This document shows positions 52,033 to 60,093 of a stretch of DNA of 64,000 nucleotides, piece by piece (positions within the stretch are counted from its first letter, which is position 1; each line of letters begins with the position of its first letter). The stretch is from JACPVF01 sp964502095 (lineage in GTDB: Bacteria > Chloroflexota > Anaerolineae > Anaerolineales > Villigracilaceae), in the NCBI GenBank assembly GCA_964502095.1, contig CAZCUF010000003.1, positions 186,001 through 250,000 on the forward strand, read 5' to 3'. Position numbers and translations under genes: made by a program. A model generated the notes under the pieces. That model had not been told where the DNA came from. It did no database searches and saw nothing but the letters and a program-made list of their open reading frames with translations.

Positions 52033-52190
52033 GCCGCGCGGTTGGGTGGAAGAAAGTTCGGGCGCAGTTCAAATCACATCGAAGGGCAAGCAGGTTCGGG
52101 CGGAGATCGAAGCGGAAATGAATTTGAGTCGGATAAGTTATCGAGTCTTGCAGGTCAATTGCGGAATGGATTGCGCGTTTCAGCCAAGTA
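52033..52190 (+). pseudogene. Tail copy E of the winged-helix gene, with internal deletion
   Basis: It reads GWVEESSGAVQITSKGKQVRAEIEAEM, matching GWAEKSSGVVKATEAGKQVRAEVEAET of the intact protein. About 35 bases are then missing, and the match resumes out of frame at TCGAGTCTTGCAGGTCAATTGC. It is clearly a relic of the same gene. Nothing precedes it that could be its N-terminal part. Confidence 0.75.
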
Positions 52191-52205
52191 GGAAAGGGTC
52201 AGACA

Positions 52206-52352
52206 ATGGAAAAACGGATTAAGAATGAAATAATCTCCCCAATCCCGATTTCGTTGGCGCGCTCGTTTGAGACGTAGAAACTTTGGCTGGAGGAAATCGG
52301 CTTTCGATCGGTCACGCAATTGAGCGAACGTTGGCTGGCGGCGAAGAAATGA
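52206..52352 (+). pseudogene. Internally deleted methyltransferase relic
   Basis: An ATGGAAAAA start and a CCCAATCCCGAT...GTTGGCG segment match the 5' stump at 46731. The frame then breaks, and the last 70 bases read KLWLEEIGFRSVTQLSERWLAAKK, like the C terminus of a small methyltransferase. Beginning and end of a gene are thus joined with the middle lost. It follows tail copy E exactly as the other stump follows the sulfotransferase. Confidence 0.6.
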
Positions 52353-52393
52353 AAACAAATTCCCTGGCTTGCTTGTTGGCGTTGGCGATGCGT

Positions 52394-52921
52394 CTATGCT
52401 CGTTTTTCGTTTCTTTGCAAATCAATATATAACGGAGACCTGCGGATCCTCCGGTGTTTTATCAAATACTGGAGGTCGTTGACGCTGTCGTGGCTGAGTT
52501 GGTAGTGATAGTAGTTTACGTATTCAAGAATGGCGAAGAGAAAAATTCCATTTGCTCCGACAGAAACCTGGAAATCAATGAACCCCAGCGCCTGGCTGGA
52601 CGCCATTAGAATAAGATAAACGGACAACAAGGCGATATTCGACCATTTGAAAAACAGAAAGGTTGGGCGGAAATAAGAGGGAAGCGCTGGTTCGCCCTGG
52701 CGGATGGTTCGAAGCTTTAAATGCCAGTAAAAAACGCCCTGCGCGAGAATGAAGCAAATGACAAACACGCCGAACGTATAAGGCTGCCAGTTCTTGATTT
52801 TTGACGCCGTTAGAATAATGGATAAGCAAACGGGCAACAGGAAAATGTTTATAAATTCCAGGTTGCGGAGATAGAGCAGGCGGCGAACGATATGTTGACG
52901 GTTCATATTCTGGGGGGTCAT
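52394..52921 (-). CDS. Membrane protein of unknown function
   Basis: The 175-residue protein has four hydrophobic helices (FINIFLLPVCLSIILTA; FGVFVICFILAQGVFYWHL; FKWSNIALLSVYLILMA; GANGIFLFAILEYVNYYHY) and a basic cytoplasmic end (RHRRIRR). Length and layout suggest a small integral membrane protein, but no family is recognised. It points against the relic region, so it may lie at the border of the decayed cluster. The ATG at 52921 is the first of two close in-frame starts. Confidence 0.7.
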   Translation of the reverse strand: MTPQNMNRQHIVRRLLYLRNLEFINIFLLPVCLSIILTASKIKNWQPYTFGVFVICFILAQGVFYWHLKLRTIRQGEPALPSYFRPTFLFFKWSNIALLSVYLILMASSQALGFIDFQVSVGANGIFLFAILEYVNYYHYQLSHDSVNDLQYLIKHRRIRRSPLYIDLQRNEKRA

Positions 52922-53068
52922 TAGACTTCTTGCAAAAGTGCGCTACAGAGCGCACAATACGCCTTTGCGTAAGAGACGTTTTCTAACGTCGGCTGACTTA
53001 TGCAGGAGATCAATTATAAACCGGTTCCAATCTGGATAAATGTTATATTTTTAGAGGACATTCATAAC

Positions 53069-53096
53069 TTGAACAAAGGCAAAACTTCGATACAAT
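53069..53096 (+). promoter_or_regulatory. Promoter candidate upstream of the nitrate reductase locus
   Basis: TTGAAC and TACAAT are 16 bases apart. Transcription would begin near 53103 and reach a strong hairpin about 100 bases later. Confidence 0.6.
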
Positions 53097-53102
53097 TGAC
53101 TC

Positions 53103-53232
53103 GATGACTATATACGGCCCTCGCTGGTCCTTCTCCGCATCGGTATTTTTTCCAAACATTCGTAAATTCCGCAGGCCCAAAAGAACTAATTCTTTTTCAA
53201 AAAAGAATGATATTCCAATCATTCTTTTTTCA
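53103..53232 (+). ncRNA. Possible small RNA or attenuated leader
   Basis: The interval from the predicted start of the 53069 promoter to the end of the 53199-53230 hairpin has no coding frame of note. It could be a stand-alone small RNA or the first part of a nar operon leader that ends early unless antiterminated. Evidence is only the promoter and terminator arrangement. The rest of the 396-base gap before the next gene holds nothing else recognisable. Confidence 0.35.
53199..53230 (+). terminator. Perfect hairpin with T-run upstream of the nar locus
   Basis: AAAAAAGAATGAT pairs with ATCATTCTTTTTT, 6-base loop. Being symmetric, it could also work on the minus strand. Confidence 0.75.
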
Positions 53233-53317
53233 TTCTAAAGGCGGTATAGGGGAGGATAGAAGTACTGCCTGATTTCAAGTAACCTTGCTGTACAACTTGT
53301 TCGATTTGTCACACAAT

Positions 53318-53701
53318 ATGTCTGAACCTCGCGTTTTGTTGATTTGCTCCCAACACCTTTTCGGCGAAAGCATGGAGATGATTCTGCGCGCGGAAAAAGG
53401 GATCGAACTCGTTGGGCCATGGAATCTGTCCGAGCGAAATATCTTTCAGCGCCTGCTGGAAGAACAACCGGCGCTGGTGGTCATCGCCGATGAAAACCTG
53501 CAAAGCGAAGCGGCGGCTGAATTGACGAAATCGGTCGTTGAACAATGCCCCGAGCTTTCAGTAATCCGTACCGGTTTAAGTGAGAATGTCTTTCGGATCG
53601 TTTCAACGCATATTCTGCCCGCCAGCGGAAATGGCCTGCTCGAAACCATCCGCGGTTGCATTCACCCGAGTTGGAAAATGACCGGATTCGATAAGTCATA
53701 A
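53318..53701 (+). CDS. Degenerate receiver-like protein at the head of the nar operon
   Basis: From the ATG at 53318 this 127-residue protein resembles a response-regulator receiver (PRVLLICSQHLFGESMEMILRAEKGIELVGPWN; ALVVIADENLQ with Asp58). The acidic pair that binds magnesium is replaced by Cys-Ser-Gln, so ordinary phosphorylation is unlikely. It may be an atypical, phosphorylation-independent sensor or protein adapter. It lies 22 bases before the cytochrome gene and on the same strand as narG, so it is probably part of the operon. It has no DNA-binding domain. Confidence 0.7.
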   Translation: MSEPRVLLICSQHLFGESMEMILRAEKGIELVGPWNLSERNIFQRLLEEQPALVVIADENLQSEAAAELTKSVVEQCPELSVIRTGLSENVFRIVSTHILPASGNGLLETIRGCIHPSWKMTGFDKS

Positions 53702-53723
53702 AAATCAGGAGTTTGCAAAGCCT

Positions 53724-54299
53724 ATGAAAAATCATGGTGACAGATATAAAAAACGGACCAATCTTTGGTGGGCGGCTGTGTTTGTACTCTTCCTGTTTGG
53801 TTGCAGTTCTGCGCCTGTGATACAAACCCAACCGGTTTCAGTGCAGGCGATTGCCAATGGAAGCGTTGCGAACGGCCGCGACTTGTTTATGGGCAATGTC
53901 CATTTTCAAAATGGCGGGCCTCCCTGTATGGGCTGTCATAACGTGGGGAACAATGGCCTTCTCGGCGGTGGCGTGATGGGCCCGGACCTGACCGACGTTT
54001 CAGGCGCAGTGAATCAAACCGGCCTGATCTCGGTCCTTTCGAATTTCGGCCCGAAAATCTCACCGGTTATGCAACCCATCTACACTCAGCATCCCCTCAC
54101 CGTGAAAGAGCAGGCAGACCTGATTTCCTTTTTGAATGCCTCCGATAAGCAGGTTGAGGTCGATAAGGAATCGATTGTGGTCGTCTTGAGCCTGGCTGGG
54201 TTTGTGGCGGCGGTGATCGTGCTCGGGGTTGTGTATCGCGGCCGTTTGCGCGGCGTCCGCAAGGCGCTGGTCAATAAAGCACAAAAGGAGCTGCTATGA
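53724..54299 (+). CDS. Membrane-anchored cytochrome c lipoprotein of the nar operon
   Basis: The 191-residue protein has a signal segment ending in the lipobox LFGC (Cys27), one c-type heme site CMGCH at residues 68-72, a Met-containing stretch (SPVMQPIYTQHPL) for the sixth ligand, and a C-terminal membrane helix (about residues 146-168). It should carry electrons on the outer face of the membrane. A cytochrome c gene (narC) also leads the nar operon of Thermus, so an electron-transfer role with NarGHI is reasonable. The stop overlaps the narG ATG by four bases. Confidence 0.85.
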   Translation: MKNHGDRYKKRTNLWWAAVFVLFLFGCSSAPVIQTQPVSVQAIANGSVANGRDLFMGNVHFQNGGPPCMGCHNVGNNGLLGGGVMGPDLTDVSGAVNQTGLISVLSNFGPKISPVMQPIYTQHPLTVKEQADLISFLNASDKQVEVDKESIVVVLSLAGFVAAVIVLGVVYRGRLRGVRKALVNKAQKELL

Positions 54300-57200
54300 A
54301 TTGGATCGAGGAAATTTCAAACCCGCACGCCCGTCAGTGGGAGGAGTTTTATCGTAATCGCTGGCAGCATGATCGCGTGGTGCGGAGCACGCACGGCGTG
54401 AACTGCACCGGCAGTTGTTCGTGGATGATCTACGTGAAAGACGGCATTGTTACATGGGAACTGCAGGCGTTGGATTATCCCATCTTACAGCCGGGGATAC
54501 CGCCGTATGAACCGCGCGGCTGTCAGCGCGGCATTTCCTTCTCGTGGTATCAGTACAGCCCCATCCGTGTTAAATATCCTTACGTGCGCGGCCTGTTAAT
54601 GGAGTTGTGGGAAAAAGCCAAAGCGGAACATAAAGACCCGGTTGAAGCGTGGACTGCCCTCATTGAGGATGAAGCGGGGCGCAAGTCCTTTCATCAGGCG
54701 CGCGGCAAAGGCGGATTTCGGCGCGTGAAGTGGGAGGAAGCGCTGGAGATGATCGCCGCCTCCACCATTTATACGATTAAGAAGTATGGGCCGGATCGCA
54801 TCGTCGGTTTTTCGCCCATTCCCGCCATGTCTATGCTGAGTCATGCAAGCGGAAGCCGCCTCATGCAATTGCTGGGCGCTGTGAATCTGAGTTTTTACGA
54901 TTGGTACAGCGACCTGCCGCCTGCCAGCCCCGAAGTGTGGGGCGAGCAGACCGATGTGGCCGAAAGCGCCGATTGGTATAACGCCAAGTTCATCGCATCG
55001 GTGGGATCGAACATGAGCATGACGCGCACGCCTGATGTGCATTTCGCGGCGGAGGCGCGTCATAATGGGACCAGGCTGGTGGTCTTCTCGCCCGATTTCA
55101 GCCAGGTTGCCAAGTATGCCGATTGGTGGGTTCCCGTCCATGCGGGGCAGGATGGCGCGTTCTGGATGGCGGTCAATCACGTCATCATGAACGAATTCCA
55201 CTATCAGAATCCGACGCCTTACTTCTTGGATTACTTGCGCAAATACTCCGATGCTCCGTTCCTCGTGGAAATCAATGAAGTGGACGGAAAGCATGTGCCC
55301 GGGCAGATGCTGCGCGCCGCGCGCGTGGAGCGTACCCGCGGCGTGGAAAACGGCGAATGGAAATTCCTGGTCTGGGACGAGATCAGTGACGCGCCGCGTA
55401 TGCCGCAAGGTACGCTGGGATTCCGTTGGCAGAAGCAGAAGGGCCAATGGAATCTGGAGCCAAAAGACGGTCTGGATGGAAGCGAGATTCGCCCGCAACT
55501 TACCTTCTTCAATGAATCGAGCGAACAGTTGTCCGTCTCATTTGCGGAGTTTGCTGAAAGCAAATCCTTCCAGCGTAATATTCCAGTCCGTTATATCGAA
55601 ACCGATAATGGGAAAGTGGCAGTTGCAACCATCTATGATTTATTGATGGCGCAATACGGTGTGGGACGCGGACTGGAAGGCGATTATCCCGCGGATTACG
55701 ACGATGAGAATTTATCGTACACGCCCGCATGGCAGGAGCGCTACACAGGCATTGACCGCCAGACCGTGATTCAGTTTGCGCGTGAATGGGCGACGACCGC
55801 CCTCAAGACCGAGGGCAAATGCACGGTCATTATCGGCGCGGGCGTCAACCATTGGTATCACAACAATCTTATTTACCGCGCCTGCATCGGTGCGCTAATG
55901 CTCACGGGTTGCGTGGGGCGCAACGGCGGCGGGTTGAATCATTATGTGGGCCAGGAAAAATTAGCTCCTCTTGCGCCGTGGGCTTCGATTGCCTTTGCGC
56001 TGGATTGGCAGAAGCCGCCGCGCCAAATGAATTCGCCCTCCTTCCATTATGTGAACAGCGATCAATGGCGCTACGAACGCACTCACGCGGAGCCCCAACC
56101 TGTTTCCCGTCCCGAGGGTGAACGCCACCGTGACATGGCTCAAGATCACACGCTCGACGCGCAGATCCGCGCCGTGCGCATGGGCTGGCTTCCGTCCTAT
56201 CCGCAGTTCAATATCAGCTCGCTGGAAATTATCAGAAAAGCGGAGCAGGCCGGGGCGAAGTCTGATGCGGAGATCAAGCAGTGGGTGGTGGATCAACTTA
56301 AATCGGGCGAATTGAAGTTTGCCGTACAGGATCCCGACGCTCCTGAAAACTGGCCCCGCCTGTGGTTCATCTGGCGCGGCAATGCTCTCAGTGCCAGCGC
56401 GAAAGGTCAGGAATATTTCTTCAAGCACTATCTTGGCACACACAATCAACTGATTTCGGATGAAGTGGATAAGAGCACATTCCAGGACGTGAACTATCTT
56501 GACGATGCGCCCGAAGGCAAGTTTGACCTGGTGGTGGATGTCAACTTCCGTATGGATACTTCGGCGTTGTATTCGGATATCGTACTGCCGACCGCGAGCT
56601 GGTACGAAAAAGACGATTTGAACACAACCGACATGCATTCGTTCATCCATCCGCTTCAGATGGCGGTGCCGCCTTCATGGGAATCGAAAACCGACTGGAA
56701 TATTTTCAGGATCATAGCCGATAAGGTTAGCGAGCTGGCAGAAACACATCTGCCCCGGCCTGTGCGCGATTTGGTCGCCATGCCGCTTCAACACGATACG
56801 CCGGCTGAGATGGCGCAAGCGCATATCCGCGATTGGGCGCTGGGCGAGTGTGAACCGATTCCCGGCGTGACCATGCCAAACTTCGTAGTGACCGAACGCG
56901 ATTATGTCAATTTGGGCAGGCGGTATATCTCCCTGGGGCCCAACGTGCAGAAGGAAGGCCTCGGCGTTCACGGCATTCACTGGGACGCGGATGATTTGTA
57001 TCAGGAACTGTTGGATGGCCGCCCGACCACCACATGGAACGGCAAGACCTATCCTTCATTGGAGGTTGCGCGCGATGCCGCCAACGTCATTCTGCATCTG
57101 GCTCCGGAAACGAACGGGGAGGTGGCGCATCGCGCCTTCCAGGCCGAAGAAGAACGCATGGGGCTTAAATTGACCGACCTGGCTGAAGATACGCGCGCTT

Positions 57201-57928
57201 CACGTGCGACCTTCAACGATCTGATGCGGCAACCGCATCGCGTGCTCAATAGCCCTGTTTGGTCGGGCATTATCAGCAATGGACGCCCGTACTCGGCTTA
57301 TACCCTCAATGTGGAGAGACTCGTTCCGTGGCGCACTTTGACCGGCCGCCAGCATTTTTATCTCGACCATGAAGGCTATCTGGCGCACGGCGAACATCTT
57401 CCCACCTACAAGCCGCGCCCCGATCATTTGACCTTCGGCGATTTGGATAAGAGCCTCCGTGACGGCAAGACCATCCAGCTAAGCTACCTGACGCCTCATG
57501 CCAAGTGGCACATCCACTCGAATTATTTCGATAACGACCGCATGCTGACGCTTTCGCGCGGTCTGGAGCCGCTCTGGATCAGCGAGCAGGACGCAAAAGA
57601 GATCGGCATCGTGGATAACGATTGGGTGGAGGTCTACAACGACCACGGCGTGACAGTTACACGCGCCATCGTCAGCGTGCGCATTCCGCCCGGAATCTGC
57701 ATCATCTACCACGCGCCCGAACGGACTATCAGTGTGCCAAAGTCGCCGATGCGCGGCAACAAACGTGCAGGCGGGCACAACAGCCCCACGCGCATCCACC
57801 TTAAGCCATCGTTGATGGTGGGCGGCTACGGTCAATTCACCTATGGATTCAATTATTGGGGTCCAACAGGCGTCAATCGCGATACCTTTGTGCTGGTTCG
57901 CAAACTGCCAGGAAAGCCTCAATTCTGA
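54296..57928 (+). CDS. narG: Respiratory nitrate reductase alpha subunit
   Basis: The 1210-residue protein follows E. coli NarG along its whole length. His33 and the cysteines in THGVNCTGSCSW bind the FS0 cluster. The molybdenum ligand Asp202 is in SFYDWYSDLPPASPE. IVGFSPIPAMSM, INHWYH-like NHWYHNNLIYR, NTTDMHSFIHPLQ and the C-terminal YGFNYWGPTGVNRD are all conserved. It reduces nitrate to nitrite with bis-MGD. No twin-arginine signal is present, so the active site should face the cytoplasm, as in classical Nar. It is translationally coupled to the cytochrome gene. The lack of a Tat signal argues against a periplasmic nitrite oxidoreductase. Confidence 0.97.
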   Translation: MNWIEEISNPHARQWEEFYRNRWQHDRVVRSTHGVNCTGSCSWMIYVKDGIVTWELQALDYPILQPGIPPYEPRGCQRGISFSWYQYSPIRVKYPYVRGLLMELWEKAKAEHKDPVEAWTALIEDEAGRKSFHQARGKGGFRRVKWEEALEMIAASTIYTIKKYGPDRIVGFSPIPAMSMLSHASGSRLMQLLGAVNLSFYDWYSDLPPASPEVWGEQTDVAESADWYNAKFIASVGSNMSMTRTPDVHFAAEARHNGTRLVVFSPDFSQVAKYADWWVPVHAGQDGAFWMAVNHVIMNEFHYQNPTPYFLDYLRKYSDAPFLVEINEVDGKHVPGQMLRAARVERTRGVENGEWKFLVWDEISDAPRMPQGTLGFRWQKQKGQWNLEPKDGLDGSEIRPQLTFFNESSEQLSVSFAEFAESKSFQRNIPVRYIETDNGKVAVATIYDLLMAQYGVGRGLEGDYPADYDDENLSYTPAWQERYTGIDRQTVIQFAREWATTALKTEGKCTVIIGAGVNHWYHNNLIYRACIGALMLTGCVGRNGGGLNHYVGQEKLAPLAPWASIAFALDWQKPPRQMNSPSFHYVNSDQWRYERTHAEPQPVSRPEGERHRDMAQDHTLDAQIRAVRMGWLPSYPQFNISSLEIIRKAEQAGAKSDAEIKQWVVDQLKSGELKFAVQDPDAPENWPRLWFIWRGNALSASAKGQEYFFKHYLGTHNQLISDEVDKSTFQDVNYLDDAPEGKFDLVVDVNFRMDTSALYSDIVLPTASWYEKDDLNTTDMHSFIHPLQMAVPPSWESKTDWNIFRIIADKVSELAETHLPRPVRDLVAMPLQHDTPAEMAQAHIRDWALGECEPIPGVTMPNFVVTERDYVNLGRRYISLGPNVQKEGLGVHGIHWDADDLYQELLDGRPTTTWNGKTYPSLEVARDAANVILHLAPETNGEVAHRAFQAEEERMGLKLTDLAEDTRASRATFNDLMRQPHRVLNSPVWSGIISNGRPYSAYTLNVERLVPWRTLTGRQHFYLDHEGYLAHGEHLPTYKPRPDHLTFGDLDKSLRDGKTIQLSYLTPHAKWHIHSNYFDNDRMLTLSRGLEPLWISEQDAKEIGIVDNDWVEVYNDHGVTVTRAIVSVRIPPGICIIYHAPERTISVPKSPMRGNKRAGGHNSPTRIHLKPSLMVGGYGQFTYGFNYWGPTGVNRDTFVLVRKLPGKPQF

Positions 57929-57936
57929 AACCATTA

Positions 57937-58010
57937 ACCACGAAGGGTAACGAAGGTACACAAAGTAAAGGTTTTGGTTTTCCTTTGTGATACTTAGTGC
58001 CCTTGGTGAT
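57937..58010. repeat. Palindromic intergenic repeat between narG and narH
   Basis: ACCACGAAGGGTAACGAAGG on one side pairs imperfectly with CCTTTGTG...CCCTTGGTG on the other. The motif 'CCACGAAGG..CGAAGG' and its complement is a dispersed palindrome known from many bacterial genomes. It sits inside the operon and could form an mRNA hairpin that protects or separates the two cistrons. Confidence 0.6.
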
Positions 58011-58029
58011 AAGAAAAAGGATGTGAAAA

Positions 58030-59535
58030 ATGAAAATACGCTCACAAGTTTCAATGGTATTTCATCTCGACAAATGTATCGGATGCCACACATGCAGTAT
58101 CGCCTGTAAGAACATCTGGACCGACCGGCCGGGCGCCGAGTATATGTGGTGGAACAATGTGGAGACAAAGCCCGGCGTGGGTTTCCCCACTCAATGGGAA
58201 AACCAGGAGAAATATCGCGGCGGCTGGGAACTCGAAGAGAGAAAAGGCAAGGACCCTGTCATCCATCTTAAGCTTCAAAACCGCGTACAGGCGTTGGCGA
58301 ATTTATTTTCCAACCCCGCCATGCCTTCCATGGACGATTACTATGAGCCATGGACCTACAAGTACGGCGACCTGTTCAATGCTCCCCTTGGCGATGACCA
58401 GCCGACCGCGCGCCCCATCTCCCGCGTCGACGGAAAACCGATTGATATCGAAGCGGGCCCCAACTGGGATGATGATTTGGGCGGCTCCAACATTTACGCG
58501 GTCAACGATCCCATACTGGAAAACCTGAGCGAAGACGAGAAACTGCGCCTGTTTTCCATCGAACAACTTTTTTACTTTTACATGCCGCGCATCTGCAATC
58601 ACTGCCTGAATGCGGCCTGTGTAGCGGCCTGCCCGTCAGGAGCCATCTACAAACGCGCCGAAGACGGCGTGGTGCTGATCAATCAGGATAAATGCCGCGG
58701 CTGGCGCATGTGCGTTTCCGGTTGCCCGTATAAAAAGACTTATTACAACTGGTCCACCGGTAAATCGGAGAAATGTATTCTCTGTTACCCGCGTCTCGAA
58801 ACAGGACAGGCCCCGGCTTGCTTCCATTCCTGCGTGGGACGCATCCGTTACCTGGGCGCCCTGCTTTATGACGCCGATCAAATCCCGGATGCCGTCAAAG
58901 TGCCGAATGAGCAACTCGTTCAGCGCCAGCGTGAGATGATTCTCGATCCGCACGACCCGGCAGTGATCGCGGCCGCGAAGGAAAGCGGCGTCCCTGACGG
59001 TGTGATTGCGGCCGCGCAAAACTCGCCGGTCTATCGCTACGTCAAGGAATGGGAACTGGCCCTGCCTTTGCATCCCGAATACCGCACCCTGCCGATGTTG
59101 TTCTATGTGCCGCCGCTTTTGCCTGTTCTCAACTCGACTCAGGAAAATGGCGCTCAGCGCGTGGAAACTGAACTATTTGCTTCGCTGGAAAAAGCCCGCA
59201 TGCCTGTCCGGTATATGTCGCACATGCTGGCCGCCGGCAATGATGAACTCGTTATCAAGGCATACCGTAAGATGATCGCCGTCCGTATTTACAAACGCGC
59301 GGAAACGGTTGGCGATGTAACCGCCGAAGAGGCCGCCGCCGCGCTGGCCGAAGCGGGAATGACCGCGGAGGAGGCCGAGGCCATCTATCAACTGACCTCC
59401 CTGCCGACTTATCAACAACGGTTTGTTATTCCGCCCTACAGCCGTGAAGGCGATATTGAAGAAGTCTATGATCCGCAACAGCGCAAGGCAGAGATGGGCT
59501 TCGGCCGCAGTCAGGGCGCTCATCGAGGTTTGTAA
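58030..59535 (+). CDS. narH: Respiratory nitrate reductase beta subunit
   Basis: The 501-residue protein carries four iron-sulfur cluster motifs: CIGCHTCSIAC (Cys16-Cys26), CNHCLNAACVAACP, CRGWRMCVSGCP and CILCYPRLETGQAPACFHSC. In the third, a Trp replaces one Cys, which marks the [3Fe-4S] cluster of NarH. It passes electrons from NarI to NarG. AAAAAGG lies before the ATG, past the palindromic repeat. The C-terminal 60 residues are rich in Ala and Glu. Confidence 0.97.
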   Translation: MKIRSQVSMVFHLDKCIGCHTCSIACKNIWTDRPGAEYMWWNNVETKPGVGFPTQWENQEKYRGGWELEERKGKDPVIHLKLQNRVQALANLFSNPAMPSMDDYYEPWTYKYGDLFNAPLGDDQPTARPISRVDGKPIDIEAGPNWDDDLGGSNIYAVNDPILENLSEDEKLRLFSIEQLFYFYMPRICNHCLNAACVAACPSGAIYKRAEDGVVLINQDKCRGWRMCVSGCPYKKTYYNWSTGKSEKCILCYPRLETGQAPACFHSCVGRIRYLGALLYDADQIPDAVKVPNEQLVQRQREMILDPHDPAVIAAAKESGVPDGVIAAAQNSPVYRYVKEWELALPLHPEYRTLPMLFYVPPLLPVLNSTQENGAQRVETELFASLEKARMPVRYMSHMLAAGNDELVIKAYRKMIAVRIYKRAETVGDVTAEEAAAALAEAGMTAEEAEAIYQLTSLPTYQQRFVIPPYSREGDIEEVYDPQQRKAEMGFGRSQGAHRGL

Positions 59536-59538
59536 GCC

Positions 59539-60093
59539 ATGTCCAAAGATTCGATCTCCTCATTGTTCGACTCGTTCGCGGCTCTGTTGGAATACCCTGC
59601 CGTTGAAATAGCCAAACAGGCGCAGGAGTGTTTACAACAATTGAAATCCGCCTGGCCCGAAGCCGCAGAGAGGCTGGGCAGGTTTGCGGATGGCGCGGAG
59701 GGACATTCCCTGCGGCGGATGCAGGAGTTGTACACCTCCACCTTCGACATGCAACCTGTGTGTTATCCCTATATCGGCTTTCATCTTTATGGCGAGAGTT
59801 ACAAGCGCGGCGCCTTCATGTCGCAACTCAACGAAGCGTATCGCACCCTCGGTTATTCTCCTGAGCAGGAGTTGCCGGATCATTTGCCGGTCGCCCTGCG
59901 ATTCCTGGGCATGGACGAGGCCAATCGCAAAAGCGAGTTTTGTCAGGCGCTGTTGAACAGTGGGCTGGTCCCCGCGCTCGAGAAAATGCTTCCGTCCTTT
60001 GGGGAGCAATCTGAAAACCCTTACTTCTGGCTTCTCTCGGCACTCCAGCAGTTTTTAGTTCAAACCCCTGAAAAGGAGTTCGATCATGCTTGA
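59539..60093 (+). CDS. narJ: Nitrate reductase assembly chaperone NarJ
   Basis: At 184 residues it is an all-helical TorD/NarJ-like protein (SLFDSFAALLEYPAVEI at the start, LQELYTSTFDMQPVCYPYIGFHLYGESYKRGAFM in the middle, DHLPVALRFLG). It binds NarG and guides molybdenum-cofactor and FS0 insertion before attachment to NarI, and is not part of the final enzyme. The start lies three bases after the narH stop, and the end overlaps narI by eight bases. Confidence 0.93.
   Translation: MSKDSISSLFDSFAALLEYPAVEIAKQAQECLQQLKSAWPEAAERLGRFADGAEGHSLRRMQELYTSTFDMQPVCYPYIGFHLYGESYKRGAFMSQLNEAYRTLGYSPEQELPDHLPVALRFLGMDEANRKSEFCQALLNSGLVPALEKMLPSFGEQSENPYFWLLSALQQFLVQTPEKEFDHA

Noticed and set aside
43082..52352. 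Integron cassette array (attC sites)
   Set aside because: The repeats lie inside the coding 3' ends and do not show the attC inverted core sites (RYYYAAC and GTTRRRY); no integrase is present.
54596..55498. A 300-codon open frame on the minus strand inside narG
   Set aside because: narG is conserved across this whole stretch, and the antisense product has no recognisable motif.
54296..57928. Nitrite oxidoreductase (NxrA) instead of NarG
   Set aside because: There is no Tat signal, residues follow E. coli NarG throughout, and narJ and a quinol-oxidising narI follow; these indicate nitrate reduction.
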